A stretch of DNA of 64,000 bases, from the NCBI GenBank assembly GCA_023634235.1, contig JAMKCF010000001.1, positions 16,626,258 through 16,690,257 of the forward strand, in the 5' to 3' direction. Each line of letters starts with the position of its first letter. Position 1 is the first letter of the stretch. The translations under genes and the position numbers were made by a program. This DNA comes from Pisaster brevispinus (taxonomy: Eukaryota > Echinodermata > Asteroidea > Forcipulatida > Asteriidae). Below, piece after piece: positions 33,531 to 45,715 of the stretch. The notes under the pieces were generated by a model that was given only the letters and a program-made list of their open reading frames with translations, did not search any database and was not told the origin of the DNA.

Positions 33531-34171
33531 CCAGTTCTAACCATCATATTCTTCACACATCAGATCGACTTCAATGTGCTGTACAAGAAGAACCCATAGT
33601 TGCCTACAGACGGCCACCCAGTCTCAGGGATCTCATTGTCCGGGCAGAAGTCCCTCCATTTAATGATAATGTTAACCCCCCTTTGCCACAGGGAACTTTT
33701 AGGTGTTCCAACACCTCCAAATGCATCGTCTGTAGACAACTCATCAGAGAATCGGATTCCTTCACCAGCCATACCGGTGGTACCACCCATAGGACAAGGG
33801 GTCATGTCACCTGCACCACCACTAATCTAATCCTATTTAATATCTTGCAAAGTTTGTGGTGTTCAATATATAGGTGAAACGAGAACTACACTCAAGAGAC
33901 GTTTCTACGGCCACAGATCCACAGTCAACACCCATAAGCTGGATTCACTCGTAGGACACCATTTCAATCTTCCTAATAACTCAATTTCTGACATAATTTT
34001 ACAGGGCATTGAGGCACTAGGAAACCAGAGAGATTATAATAATAATAAAAAAATGTAGATTTATATTGCGCACAGCTCCACCTTATTCGTCTGAGTAGAG
34101 AGAAATTATGGAAAAGACGTGTCCAGACCATTCAACCCCATGGTCTGAACATCCAAGAAGGAAATGACTAA
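33530..34171 (+). pseudogene. Penelope-like element: GIY-YIG endonuclease end
   Basis: 33440-33840 encodes EEPIVAYRRPPSLRDLIVRA and FRCSNTSKCIVCRQLI, a Cys-pair linker. After a frameshift near 33830 the nuclease begins YLISCKVCGVQYIGETRTTL followed by RRFYGHRST and HKLDSLVGHHF; VQYIGET is the GIY-YIG signature and the Arg and His downstream fit the active site. A short tract of AAT repeats and unrelated bases (about 34037-34070) splits the tail, which ends EKLWKRRV, QPHGLNIQEGND and TAA 34169-34171. GIY-YIG nucleases nick the target DNA to prime reverse transcription in these elements. Confidence 0.85.
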
Positions 34172-34572
34172 TAACTTTGTGTCTTTGCCTTCTCCTTTTT
34201 ACCACAGATAAGCCCCCCCCCCGTCTGCCTCATTCACCAATAAACTTTTTTCTCTCCCCCTCCCCGTCATTGATTTTTGTCCTTTGTGTTCCCCACCTCT
34301 TGTGGTCAACCAGCCCCTTCCCCCAATCCCCCTCCCTTTTGTTACCCTCCTTTCTATTCAGCCTCCTGCTTTCTGTGTGTATTTTCCTCTCTATCATCTA
34401 TTTCCACTTGACTGCCTTTGTTACATCAGTAATGTATACATGTACCTGTTTATGTTTGTAGTCTTGTCATTTAGCCTTCGAAACGTCAGGCCACTATTTG
34501 TTTGCAAATATGCTTGTTGTTAATTTTTTTTATTAGAATACTCTCATGAAAATTACGGGGAATGAAGATTTT
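34172..34572. other. Probable 3' UTR of the Penelope-like element
   Basis: Pyrimidine-rich sequence with 'cttcgaaacgtc' at 34476-34487. Penelope-like elements often carry hammerhead ribozymes in their terminal repeats; the CTGATGA core was not found here. Frames at 34177-34523 are low complexity. Confidence 0.4.
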
Positions 34573-34589
34573 TCAAAAGGGTTTTGTAC

Positions 34590-37500
34590 AAGAAAACAAC
34601 ATCAAATATCCAACCTGTAAGGTCCAATTCAATTTGGTTCCAACTTTTGGTTCCTGCCCGTGCGTCCAATTTTTTTGTAGTTTCTTTTTAATACAAGCAT
34701 GCCCTCTTCCAGCTGGAACACCTTCACGTTTTTGTCCTTTCTCTTTGCGTACGACTTCTCGTCCTTCTCTCGAGCGACCTTGATGTTTTCCTGTACCTTT
34801 GATGGAAAAAAACTCAAATTTCATCTCTAAATTCATGTGAATCAATGTTTTGTTCTTGGGATTATAATTTTATGTAACTTAATGAGCAAATAATCAAAAC
34901 TTACCAGTTGCTAGCAAATTCTCAAAGAGCATCAAAGCTTGGAGAATCTGGTTCTTCTGGTTGCATTTTGTCTTTGTTCAGCTGAAATGAATGATAATTA
35001 AAAATTTAATTTAAACAAAGGCACACATACTATGTAGATTAAAAAAAAAAAGTGTCTCGGCATACTTGACAGAAATTAACTTCATATGGCAATCTGGCTT
35101 CCCTGTTATACATTAAGAACGGTGTAAACTTGGTGGCTGCATGCACGGATGTTCGGTATGCAAACAGCACAGAATCTGTACAAAGAAATTAAATGAAGGT
35201 TATTAAACATAGCCCAGGCAGCTTAGAAGGTCCCTGGTATTGTAGTTTAAAAGTATAATAATTACCTAAATATTTCTCCCAATCATCCTGCTCATCAAGG
35301 CCATTTGTCTATGGATGGTATGCAGAGCTGACACGATGGTGGATACCCCATTGCTGGTACAACTCCTCAGAAAGCTTTTGGAGAAAAAATGAAAATGTTA
35401 GCACAGTAGCACAGGTTTAGGTTAACACAGATAATTGTATATAGAGATTGATCAAGCAATGTACATGAAGATTTGACAACTAATAGTTTGTTTTTTTACA
35501 TAATTTTATCTGGTTACAAAATTCTCTCCCTTGATCAGGGAGGCAGTCTTGTTGTGCACCATGCCTGTATTGAGAATAAATAAGCTAATTTTAATAATTA
35601 AAATGTTACCAATTTAACCAAGCATTGTAAGTTTTAAATCCACAATCTTGGAAAAAAGTAAAATTATTTGATTGAATGCGTTTTTCAGGCTATTTAACCA
35701 CATTTGTTCAAATTTTTTTCCAATGGCAAAAAAGAAAGTAGGAAGAATAGCATGTCTGCCCCTTGGAATGAACCTACCTGGGTCATTCCGGGCCAACTCA
35801 CCTAAAATCCTGAAAAGTTCGGCAGGCTCCGTCTCAGATTTTGCTAGTATTTTTTTACACGATCCCCTATGGGTGCCATGAACACACGCACAATTTTAGA
35901 ATCCTACTCCTGATAATTGTTGAGATATGACCCCCTAAAAAATTAAGCCCCGCCCCTTCAAATTGACTTTTTGTGTTTTCGGCATTTTTAGAGGTCTGTA
36001 TCTACAAATGGAGATAAGATATATAGCTACAAATTAATTTGAAGGGTATCTGGTATCCCATCAACTAAATTATATTGTCAAAAGTAGCACAGGTCATTTG
36101 TATATTACGGTGTAGGTCTTTTAAAAACATACATTTTAGCCTGCGTGATGACTTTTCGTCATTTTTGAAACCCCCTAGAGTCCAAGTGAAATGTCCGATT
36201 GCTTTTATTTCACATTTGGTTATGTACTACATGCATATGTGTGACCTGATATAAGGATAGACCAATCACGCCTTTGATGGGTACTTGGCAGGGGTCTGAA
36301 TATGGGTCCACCTGTAAAAATGCCAAAAAATGCCTTTTTCAAGTGGTTATTTGACAACGTATCACTGACATATTTACAAATTTTTCCCAATAATACTTTG
36401 TATCCAGTCTACTTGTGTGAGAAAGAAAAAAAAAGGTTTTTCAACTCCTTCACGTAAAAAAAAATAGTGAATATGCCTAGATTAAGGTACATGTATTTGC
36501 TGTGTATGCTATTTAGTGACAGCACTTGTTTACACTTGTTTGACACAATATTGTGTAGCATCTCCATGCGAAAGAATAATCCAATACATGTTGGGTAATA
36601 ACTTTTAAACATCCTAATAAAATCCAAACAAACCGGGTTTCCGTTGCCAATGTAAATTATTAATAATATCTGTATAATTATATAAGCATATATCTAGGGG
36701 TTGTTTGGGAGTATTTTTTCACATGGAGATGCTGCATAATATTGTGTAAGACATGACAAGTCTGAAAAAAATTGTGTACAAACATCATAATTATCGTGTA
36801 CGTACACATAGGATAATTATTGTGTACATACACATACATGATAATTATCATGTTCCTACGTTAACTATTATGTAAGAACCTGACAGTTAACATTTATGTA
36901 CATGATATTAAGTCTGGAGTTAATGTGTACATACATGTACATGACAGAGATATTATGTATGTATAAGGTATCATGTACGTACACGATAGTTATTGTGTAC
37001 GTACATGATAAGAGCAGGATTTTGTGTACAAACCATGCCTGCAGATGTCCAGGCTCTGTGGCTCTTTTGTAAACAAGTGTTGTCACTGAATAGCAAACAC
37101 AGCAAATACATGTACCTTAATCTAGGCATATTCACTATTTTTTTTTTACGTGAAGGAGTTGAAAAACCTTTTTTTTTCTTTCTTACACAAGTAGACTGGA
37201 TACAAAGTGTTATTGGAAAAAATTGTAAATATGTCAGTGATGTCCCACTAGCTATATATCTTATCTCCATTTGTAGATACAGACCTCTAAAAATGCCGAA
37301 AACACAAAAAGTCAATTTGAAGGGGCGGGGCTTAATTTTTTAGGGGGTCATATCTCAAAAATTATCAGGAGTAGGATTCTAAAATTTTGCGTGTGTTCAT
37401 GGCACCCATAGAGGATTGTTTAAAAAAAAAATTGCAAAATCTGAGACGGAGCCTGCCGACCCATCAGGTGAGTTGGCACGGAATGACCCACCTGCAAAAT

Positions 37501-38129
37501 AAACTTGTGAGGCACTTTGCTACACCCTCAGCATCCTTTCATGGGATCGGCATTGCCTCAGGCTACTTGGTGTAGTAGTCCATAGCAGTTAAGACATAGC
37601 GACTGCCAGCCTTTGACTCGTTGAATGGACCAATTAGGTCGATCCCGATCACCACCTAGGGACCAATTACAGGCATTGGTTGAAGCTCCAGGGCAGCAGT
37701 TTTTATCTTCTCCATTCCCTGACATTTGGTGCACTGGTGAATCTACAACATTGAACAAGAGAGTCATTTGGATACTGAATACAAGTTTACTTTTTAAACG
37801 TGACAGTACTAGCAACACTTGCTTTTGTACAAAGAAAACAAGGCAGCATAATCCTTTTGTTTCTTACATTTTCAATAACTTTATACTTTTTTGGTATTAA
37901 ATCCAAAGTTGCATCAGTTGACATTGTCACATTACTTACCAACTCATTCACATCTTTCACTGCTGTCCGCCAGTAAGAACCTCACCTCAATCTTCAGTAG
38001 GATCTTCCTCTGCCAAAAATGACCCCCAAAGGCCTAGTCATGGCACTCGCAGAAGATCTCTTTTCGCCTTCCCTCATCAAAGATGACCAGCCGTCTCTGC
38101 TCCCTTCCCGTTGTAGTAAAGCTCATTGC
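34590..38129 (-). pseudogene. Intron-split Ginger/gypsy-type integrase (GIN1/KRBA2-like), degenerate
   Basis: Minus-strand exons: a 38129-37940 (NELYYNG, ECHD, FGGHFW: HHCC zinc half); b 37742-37492 (IHQCTKCQGMEK, IGIDLIGPF with catalytic Asp, RYVLTAMDYYTK); c from 35564 (CLPDQGREFCNQ, second Asp); d about 35378-35266 (ELYQQWGIHHRVSSAYHP, TNGLDEQ, Glu region); e 35175-35066 (DSVLFAYRTSVHAATKFTPF); f 34981-34905; g about 34795-34590 (NIKVAREKDEKSYAKRKDKN, GRNQKLEPN). Good acceptors and donors flank most exons, and d-e phase joins as L|D-SVLFAYRT. Integrases from gypsy retroelements lack introns; intron-split ones occur in Ginger DNA transposons and their domesticated relatives GIN1 and KRBA2. 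Stops (for example TAG for Gln in HP*TNG, and stops in exons a, b, f, g) and a frameshift in exon a show it is dead. Confidence 0.8.
35780..37489. mobile_element. 1.7-kb palindromic TIR element, 4-bp target duplication
   Basis: The ends are inverted copies: GGGTCATTCCGGGCCAACTC from 35780 and GGGTCATTCCGTGCCAACTC read inward from 37489. ACCT flanks both sides (35776-35779 and 37490-37493). The inverted arms extend far inward: 35780-36030 pairs with 37245-37489, and 36380-36535 with 37065-37205; the left arm has about 350 bp without a partner. The centre (about 36770-37020) is a degenerate tandem array of 'gtgtacgtacatgataattat' phrases. No transposase. Long near-palindromic arms and a 4-bp duplication fit a non-autonomous DNA transposon; the superfamily is not certain. 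Confidence 0.85.
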
Positions 38130-40976
38130 CTGCAAGTCAATTAAATAAATGTACAATTTACCAGTTCAAAATTATTTTAAGTGAATGTCAACTATACTTT
38201 TATACCATGCGAGGGCTACCCATCAGGTGTAAATTCCTCTCTTGGGGGAAAAGAGTTTCAAATTATCTTTTGTGAGAAAACAGTTCAAGACGTTTCCACT
38301 TTTGGCCAAATGTTTTCTTACTAGAAAAAGAACTTAAAAGAGACTACACCATGCATGCTACTTTAGTACAATTTTTGTTTTGATTAAAAGTGAAATTTTG
38401 TCAAGGAACTGGTTATGAAATAATTTCCAGGCGCGGGGTCACGCTTTTTTCACAGGGGAAGGCATTGTTACAAAATTACAAAGTAATTCAATACGTTTTA
38501 TGTTAATTTTCCCTTTTAAGTTTTGAACTATTGGCAGCCTCTGTTGGTCACTTTTGCTCAAGTTGAGTTGGCACTGTAGTGTTAGTATTTTGCAAGACCA
38601 CAGCAATCCAGTTTCATTGTTGTTGATGTAGTTGGCTATGTTAAATGGGGCCTTCATGATTAACCCTGTTGTCTAGCTGGCCAACCTAACCACTGGTAAG
38701 TATTATGTAAGTCCTGAAATTAGTTAGCATGTGATCCAGTGGAAATTTCCAATCAGATTTTTGGCACTTTTATAAAAACTGCAGGCAGCATGGTCCCGGA
38801 CGGACTGTACGATTGGGAGCGGTGGTGGATGGACCATTTTGATAGTAAAATGGCTGAAGTAAGCCTAAGGCCAGGTGGCCCATTTTCAGAGTCAATATTA
38901 TTTTGTTAGGGGAGTATTTTGCTTATTTCCAATTACACAATCCATCGCCTATTCTGTGCTGTGCTGTGCTGTGTAAGTACTGTTTTGTTTCTTTACCTAC
39001 CTTGTGTAGATATTTCAGCATGCTTACCATCCCCTATATTTTTCTAACAACGAACTAAATTGCAGGCGGTACCCACAGCTATGGTTTCGGTCGTAGCTTG
39101 GCTACTGTAACTTAAAAAAAAAAAAATACCTGCCTGCTTTTCATTTTTGCTGCTATTGCTTTTGTATTTAATTTAATTGGTAGTCTGAAAAGAAAATTGC
39201 TTACCCTAGGGGGCTACAGTGATGAAGTTGTGAGACTGAGCGATGAACATTTAATTAAACTTGATTAATAATTGTGAAATGCCTGAAAACTTGTTTTCCA
39301 TGTAAACTCTTTTTTTTAAGTTGGCTTGTTGTGTCCAAACATTTTTTTAGGGTGCGGGCCGCCGTTACAGTATTGTTGTAACACTAGTATTTTTTTTTAG
39401 GGGGTTTGTTTTGTTATTGCATGCGTTAACCCATCTTGGCACAGTGTGAAAAATTACCTGCGCATTCGTGTGGTATCGTCCAAAAGTTTGTAGCCAATAA
39501 ATAACTAGGAAATTCCCGCAAGTTTTATTTTATCCAGTCAAGCCTAAGGCGGTTAAGCTGCGGTTACGGGGTGTTGTTGTTGAATACGTGTATTGTTCAG
39601 TAATTAATTTCATTGTCCAGACCTGTTGTGGTTTGGAACGCGGTGTGAGAGAGTGAGTGCAAGAGAGAGAGAGAGAGAGATCGGTAGATGGTGAAAAACT
39701 CTTGACGGAGAAAGACGTTTCAAAAAAACAACAAACTAAAACCTGAGTGTGTGTGAGAGGAGGGTAAGGGACCGGTACCAGCTAACCAACAAAAAAAAGG
39801 CCTGAAACAGCAGGCTCTCCCTACAATCTGTTTGTGGATTTAGCCACAAGAAAAACAAATCTTTAATCCGACAAATCCAGTGTCGAGAAGAGATTTTGTT
39901 TTCTCCAATTTGTAACAACACTCAGCCCGTCATGAGGTACCGCACCAGTAAAGCAACCGTAAGTATTTATTTTAAATATTTTATAACGATCCGTACCAGC
40001 CATACTGATTATTCAGCCTTTTCTACGTCCTACATTATGTATCCTTTATTTAACCATTAAACTTTGAATGTTAACACACAAAACACGTCTCAAATCTAGA
40101 GTAGTACCGTGAATTTAGCCATGGTTGTATTGATTAAGGAATTAATTGTCCGTGAAATTATACGCGGCTATTTCGTACCTTAAACTGAGAATTGATTTTG
40201 ACAATTCATTCACGAGATACTTGTGTTTTCCAAAAAGAGAAGCATTGCTAGTACTGTGTATAATTGGTTGTAAAATACTATTGAGGGTTTTGGTATATCA
40301 TTTTATATAAATAGATGGCCGTGGGTTCGGAGTAACAACCCCTTCTTGAGAAGAGACTTATCAATGGCGCTGGCCGATTATGATGCATGAGAAGCACCGA
40401 ATGTGAGACGTGGCAGTCAGAAGCGCACTTGACGTTCTGGAGTTGAACTCCTCCTTGATGAGTAAATTAGGATGATGTAAAACTTCAATATATATTGAGT
40501 TTACAGTCTGTATGTGCTAACAGAAACTGAATGTGGAGTAATCCATAAGTCGAAATGACATAGATAAAAACTGTCTAATAGTAAGAAAAGTACAAGGAAT
40601 TCCATGTGAATGAAACTTGTACCGAAGTGAGTGGAAAACGATACAGTAACATATAGTAAAACTGTTCGGGATTAGAGTGGAAAACGTACAGTAACATATA
40701 GTAAAACTGTTCGGGATCAATTGTTTGTTAATCGAATTTAATATAATTGACAACAGTATCAGGAAAACTGTTAGATGAAGTGATATGAGTATGTATCAAA
40801 TCGAGACGGATCAATTATAGATCTATAAACGCTGTAAATAATTTTCATAAATTTAATAATTTCAAATAAATGTAATTTGTTCTATTCATAAGTTGCTTTC
40901 TTGTCAGTCGTTTCAATTCCTTCTTGTCTGAAGTTCCAGGTGTAATTCGAACCGGGGTCACCATTAGCAAAATTTA
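38130..40976. other. No gene seen; small repeats
   Basis: Contains (GTGCT)n-like repeats near 38958-38980, an (AG)n tract at 39664-39680, and a tandem duplication of 45-46 bp (40629-40674 and 40675-40719, from 'gagtggaaaacg' to 'aaactgttcggga'). No recognisable domain on either strand. The frames at 38439-38657, 39736-39921 and 40517-40753 look like chance. Confidence 0.45.
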
Positions 40977-41460
40977 ATGAGAGGAGTTTTAATTCACTAC
41001 CCAATTCCAGTAATGGTGACAATTGTTATATTTTTGTTTATAGACGTGATGGGTCATCTTCTGAAAGTAAAAAGACCGGAAGTGGAGATAAAGCTAGAAA
41101 TAGAAGACTTCCACCATTTACAGTCAAGAGGTGTAACTGCTGATGTTGCCCAAAAATTATTTCTGGCACAGAGGGAACATCCAAGACGTCAGAAGTACAC
41201 TTGTCATGCAACTGACTCAAGCAAGTCGGTTGTTTCATCAATAGTTACTGGCCTTTTCACGACAGGTGGAATTCCAAAAAACAGATTCGGTTAGGGGTAC
41301 CTGTTCTTTGGACAGGTACTTTCATTTCCCTTTGTGCCAGACTGGAAACCGACATCAGCAGTTTGCAAAAGATGCTTGGAAGGAGGCTCCTGTCAAGGAT
41401 GACGATATCACTTTCAATCCTTTCACCACCGCTAACCACAGCTGTGGATTTAGATGACAA
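40977..41460 (+). other. Unassigned open segment
   Basis: A frame of 105 codons (40977-41294) encodes VMGHLLKVKRPEVEIKLEIE, then FHHLQSRGVTADVAQKLFLA. A possible acceptor (tttttgtttatag, 41030-41042) precedes it and would favour a different frame starting RDGSSSESKK. The composition looks protein-like but I recognise no domain, and the two competing frames mean it may be a relic. No neighbouring exon was found. Confidence 0.25.
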
Positions 41461-41829
41461 TTTATGGGTTCTAGATTTTAACCATAAATGTTAAGCTTAA
41501 AGAAAAATAATTTGTGCATCATCCTAAATCGGCAATGATCTGCCTTAGCAATCTTTACCCAATCTGAACATCCGTCCAATATCGATATTACTCAAATACT
41601 CGATGTCACTGTTTTAATTTTTAAAAATATCGAAAACTTGGATTTATCGAATGTCGGCTTAATTTTCGATGTTCCTTAATGATATCAAAAATACTGAAAG
41701 AGTGTCAGATTATCCCGAAAAATCAGGGTTTTAGTATTAGAAAAGGAATTTAGCAGTGTTTTTCTGGTGTGAAAGTAAATGACCTGAGCTAGCTGTAAAC
41801 ATGATTTCAGCTCGAATGTTGAAAATTTG

Positions 41830-42115
41830 AAGTCAGGAGTATCTTTGGTAGCCTGAGATTTTCCGGAGGCAGATCTTTTCAAAGGTAATGAGCCTGTTTT
41901 CATCTTCCTTTTTCAGTGTCCATGTTTCTGATCCATACATAACGATGGATAGGATGAGTACCTTATATATTTAAAACTGTTAAACCTCTTATGTCTTTGG
42001 CTGTCAGTACGCTGTGAAGATTCTGAACAGCACCCACGGCTTTTCCAATCGTATTCTTTATGTCCTCTGTACATTTTCCTGATTGAGTGATGGTACCAGG
42101 AGACGGATGCACAAA
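41830..42115 (-). mobile_element. LINE RT C-terminal fragment
   Basis: On the minus strand the sequence encodes TITQSGKCTEDIKNTIGKAV, then after a frameshift MYGSETWTLKKEDENRL (one codon changed) and TFEKICLRKI. The YGSETW-x-L-K segment followed by L..FE..CLR.IL is the conserved C-terminal part of RTE/I-type LINE reverse transcriptases. Both ends are missing and the frame is broken, so it is a dead fragment. Confidence 0.8.
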
Positions 42116-43845
42116 TGAAATTAATCCGATTAAAAAAGTTAATCCGATTAGTATATATGGATATGTGGTGAATAAAATGAGGACATGGAAGTGGGCAGTA
42201 AGATGGGGTGAATATATAATGAGGACACACAATGGAAGAGGGCTGGATGGAAAGGTGGAATAGTTGATGAGGACACACAATAGAAGATTGTGTGTGAAGG
42301 ATTACACCATACTTAAAATAAACTTTAACAATAATATATTACACAGGAATACAAAAACCTTGTGTTTCTTGCGTACAGTTAATTCGATTATTTGAGAATC
42401 GAATAATCGGCTGTTACTTGGATAGAGAAAAATATGAACTATACTAACTTTTTATTTTATTTTAAATCAAACCAACATGTTAGGAAAAAGACTCGTACAA
42501 ATTGCATTGCCTGGTCAATGGATTGGTTTCCCCGATGTACGGAAAATAAATTTAGATGGTGGCTATGATTTTTTCGGATGATGGAGTTAAGTAACCTATG
42601 CTTTTAACAACTCCGACCAAACGCAACAATACCTCCCCTTCTCGTCGATCAATGATCTTAATCCCCGTTAATATTGCACAACTTGTAGAAATCTTAAGAC
42701 TATTTTGGACATAACGTCTTACACGAATGACTGTAGACTGTGAATGGCAGTATTACGGATCAATGAGGGTTATCTCTTTTATCAAAAATGTATTACATCG
42801 TGTGGTGCAATCATGGCAGCGTTTACTGTTCTCACGTTCTTGAGAGAAAACGTTTCTTCTCAATCATATCACATATTTACACCCTGTCCCATACTAATTT
42901 CTCGTAAGGTTATCCACCCTACGTCGAGCCCTTTTCAAAGACTTCCACTGTTGTTCGTGTTAATGTGCCTTTTAAAACTACCGCCCCCTTACAATAATAT
43001 CTTCCCCTTCTCATCGATCAATAATCTTAATCCCCGTTAGGTGGCACTAGACTATAATCGGATGATTATGTATGTGTATATAGAATGTTGGTAACAGGGT
43101 TCATTCACCCTCCATAAACAGACAGTTAACACTCCCGCCCAAAATAGTGATACTATCTAAAGTGGAAGTAAAAACTCATATACATTATACGAAATATCAC
43201 ATTGTTGACACGTCATTATCATCGTTTCAATAGTCGCTTCTCTATCATTACGCCGTTGCCATTGCAGTAGAGCGTTAAAACATGGACCAATCTGTTGTCG
43301 GTGGGTTTATTTCTTCGATAACCGGTAATCATAGAGATGCAAAGGTCTCATGAATCACCATAGATTTATTATGCAATCGAGTCTGCCCATTATTTTGAGG
43401 CCAACAAATAAATAGACTCACAAGGGTTACGTGATGGGTACCATTAAACCGTATTTGTGTGTGGTAGACGATGTTTTCCTAACTTGTCTCGACACGAACA
43501 GTGATTAATATTACCGCATTGTACTCGGTCTGCTAGCATAATTATTTTTTATTTTTTTGTATCACCATAGTTTTGGTCTAGGGAATTAGACCATATGCCT
43601 ATAGGTATATTTAGGAAAAAAACATTACAACATGTTAGGAAAAAGACTCGTACAAATGGCATACCATTCACGTAGGTGAAACGCGACCCAACTACTACTT
43701 GTATTCGCCAAGTACATCGCACATACACACACGCAAAAACACTTTTTTGTTTAAGTATCTTTATTTATAACATTTAATAAATCCCGTTGTGTATAATATA
43801 ACGTTGATAAAACTTGTCAAACTTTGTTTAATAATGTGTTTTTTG

Positions 43846-43895
43846 TTGTCGTCGTCGTCGTTGTCGTTGTCGTCGTCGTCGTTGTCGTCGTCGTA
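43846..43895. repeat. (GTC)n/(GTT)n microsatellite
   Basis: Trinucleotide tract of gtc and gtt units. The poly-Val frame over it (43824-44045) is an artefact. Confidence 0.9.
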
Positions 43896-44034
43896 TTTTT
43901 TTTAACTTTTTTAAATTTTTTGGTTTTCTTTTTGCACAATTTACTTACTTACTATTATTTTACTATTGTTATGGTCACAGTTTGTGCCTTTAAACCTGTA
44001 GCCAGCGTGTGTGTGTTTGCTGACCAGCTATCTA

Positions 44035-44985
44035 GCTCACTCTGACCCACTTTTTCTACTAGATAACACACTCAAGGTTAACGACATATACTATTTCCAA
44101 CTCGCTATCTTCATGTTTCAATTAACAAAAAATGATCTACCGAACTGCATTTCGTTCATGTTTAACAGAAATAGGACTTTCATAGATACTTAACTCGACA
44201 GGCCTCCGAATTTCATTTACCATTTGTACGGACAGCTCTAGCCAAAAAAAGTGTTAAATTTGAAGGGCCAACATTGTGGAACTCCCTAGACAATACAATA
44301 AACAAAATCGTTATCTATTTCTACTTTCAAAACCAAATTTAAACAGATTCTTCTTAACAAGTACTCGAATTCATGAACTCAGAATTTCATCGCTTATCAA
44401 ATTGTCCTTTCTTGTCAATACTGTTCTGCAATATTCTTTCTAAATCCTTCGTAACCTGTTTATCTTCATGGATCATGGTTTGGGGTTATTTTGTATTGTT
44501 TTATATCTTGTTGGTGTGGCTTTCTTGCATGTTCATTTTTGTATTACTTTTGCTTGTTTTGGAACCTTTTATATTATTTTATAAATTCGTTCGTTTCCCT
44601 GTAAAATTCACCAGTTTGTTATTGTTTGTCATATTGTAACTTTCGCGTAGCTTGTTATCATATTCATTTTCATTTAAAATTCACCTCTAATTTAACTATT
44701 ATTCCACGTTATTTTTGAGTACGTACGTGTTTTGTTTAGCTTTCATACTATACTGTCTTTGTTTATAATCGTTCTTGTCATCATGTATCTTCTTTGTTGT
44801 TTATGTTCAGGGGACTCGCACTCGACAAGCTTTGCTTTTTGTGGGTCCCCTGCATCTCTAGGTGGTATTACTCAAACGTTATTAATCTGATCTTTATATT
44901 CAAAATATGCATTAATCATATTAAGTACAAACTGTATTCTTTTATGCCTTGAGATGAAATAAAGTAAAGTAAAGTGAATGCCTTG
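44035..44985 (+). mobile_element. CR1/Rex-like LINE 3' end
   Basis: 44040-44190 encodes SDPLFLLDNTLKVNDIYYFQ and FMFQLTKNDLPNC, the typical segment after the RT ('plf...l.l.ni..f....f.f...n..lP..f'). The following frames give FHLPFVRTALAKKSVKFEGP and TLWNSLDN, the conserved 'G...WN.L' C-terminus. Near 44806-44860 a stem ('ggggactcgcactcgacaag' with a matching 'gggtccc') lies in the 3' UTR, and the element ends with the tail 'aaataaagtaaagtaaagtg' at about 44955-44978. 5' truncated, with frameshifts. Confidence 0.8.
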
Positions 44986-45715
44986 ATTTATGCTATATCG
45001 AACTTCATTTTGTCATCACCCTTTGTAAGCTTTGATTATGTAAATAAGTTATTTAATTATTTGTTATCGTATACAGAATGATTCAACCGTTTCCTTTGTC
45101 AGTTGCTGGTTTCCCCTTTCTTTAATTGTTTTGGTAATTCCATTGATTTAATCTTCTGCCGTGCGTGCCGACTTATGGTGTTCAACCTTGTGAGCTGGTC
45201 GTACGTAACACTATTGTTACTTTTTCTTTACAAAACACTTAAAAAGGTCAAAGTTTTTTTTAAACAACGCATTTCAAAATTAAAAGAAAAGAAACACAAT
45301 TATTATTACTATTATTATTATTATTATTTTTTACAACACACTTAAAATGTCAAGGTGTTTTTTTTTTTAACAACACACTTTAAAATTAAAAGATTTTTAT
45401 TTTAACAACTTAAAAAAAGAGATTTTACTTCACACTTGTTAAAACTTTAACTACTATTATTAATGTTTTGTCAAACAATTTGGAATAACTCTTTAAAAAA
45501 TCTGTTATTCGTTTATTTGGTTTCTGATTTTACTGATGTGTATGTAATTTAATTCACATATTGCTTCGTCCAAAGGAGATTCTGAACGATGACCATTTAT
45601 GTTAGACATATTGACGTACGACAGATCGTGGTATTATGAATTTTTATTTTTACGATCCAACGTTTGACACTCTTAAAATCTCAAATTATTTCTATTGGAG
45701 CGTTTTAAACGTTTA
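44986..45715. other. No gene seen; (ATT)n tract
   Basis: AT-rich interior of the inverted-repeat span with an (ATT)n microsatellite at about 45300-45330. No coding segment recognised. Confidence 0.4.

Larger units (their letters stand above)
26695..34560 (+). mobile_element. Penelope-like retroelement with GIY-YIG endonuclease, multiply interrupted
   Basis: The element reads on the plus strand from an N-terminal coiled-coil-like region (26702-26992) through the RT to a C-terminal GIY-YIG endonuclease ending at TAA 34169-34171, with a presumed 3' UTR to about 34560. This is the domain order of endonuclease-positive Penelope-like elements, which copy at DNA breaks and are not LTR or LINE elements. 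It is split by a pogo-like transposon (27733-32027) and a 571-bp insert (32187-32757), an (AAT)n-containing insertion near 34037-34065, and several stops and frameshifts. Confidence 0.9.

Noticed and set aside
34440..34560. Hammerhead ribozyme in the Penelope-like 3' region
   Set aside because: 'cttcgaaacgtc' looked promising, but the CTGATGA core and matching stems are absent.
43824..44045. Poly-Val frame followed by a hydrophobic tail
   Set aside because: Created by a (GTC)n microsatellite; the downstream part is the LINE fragment in another frame.
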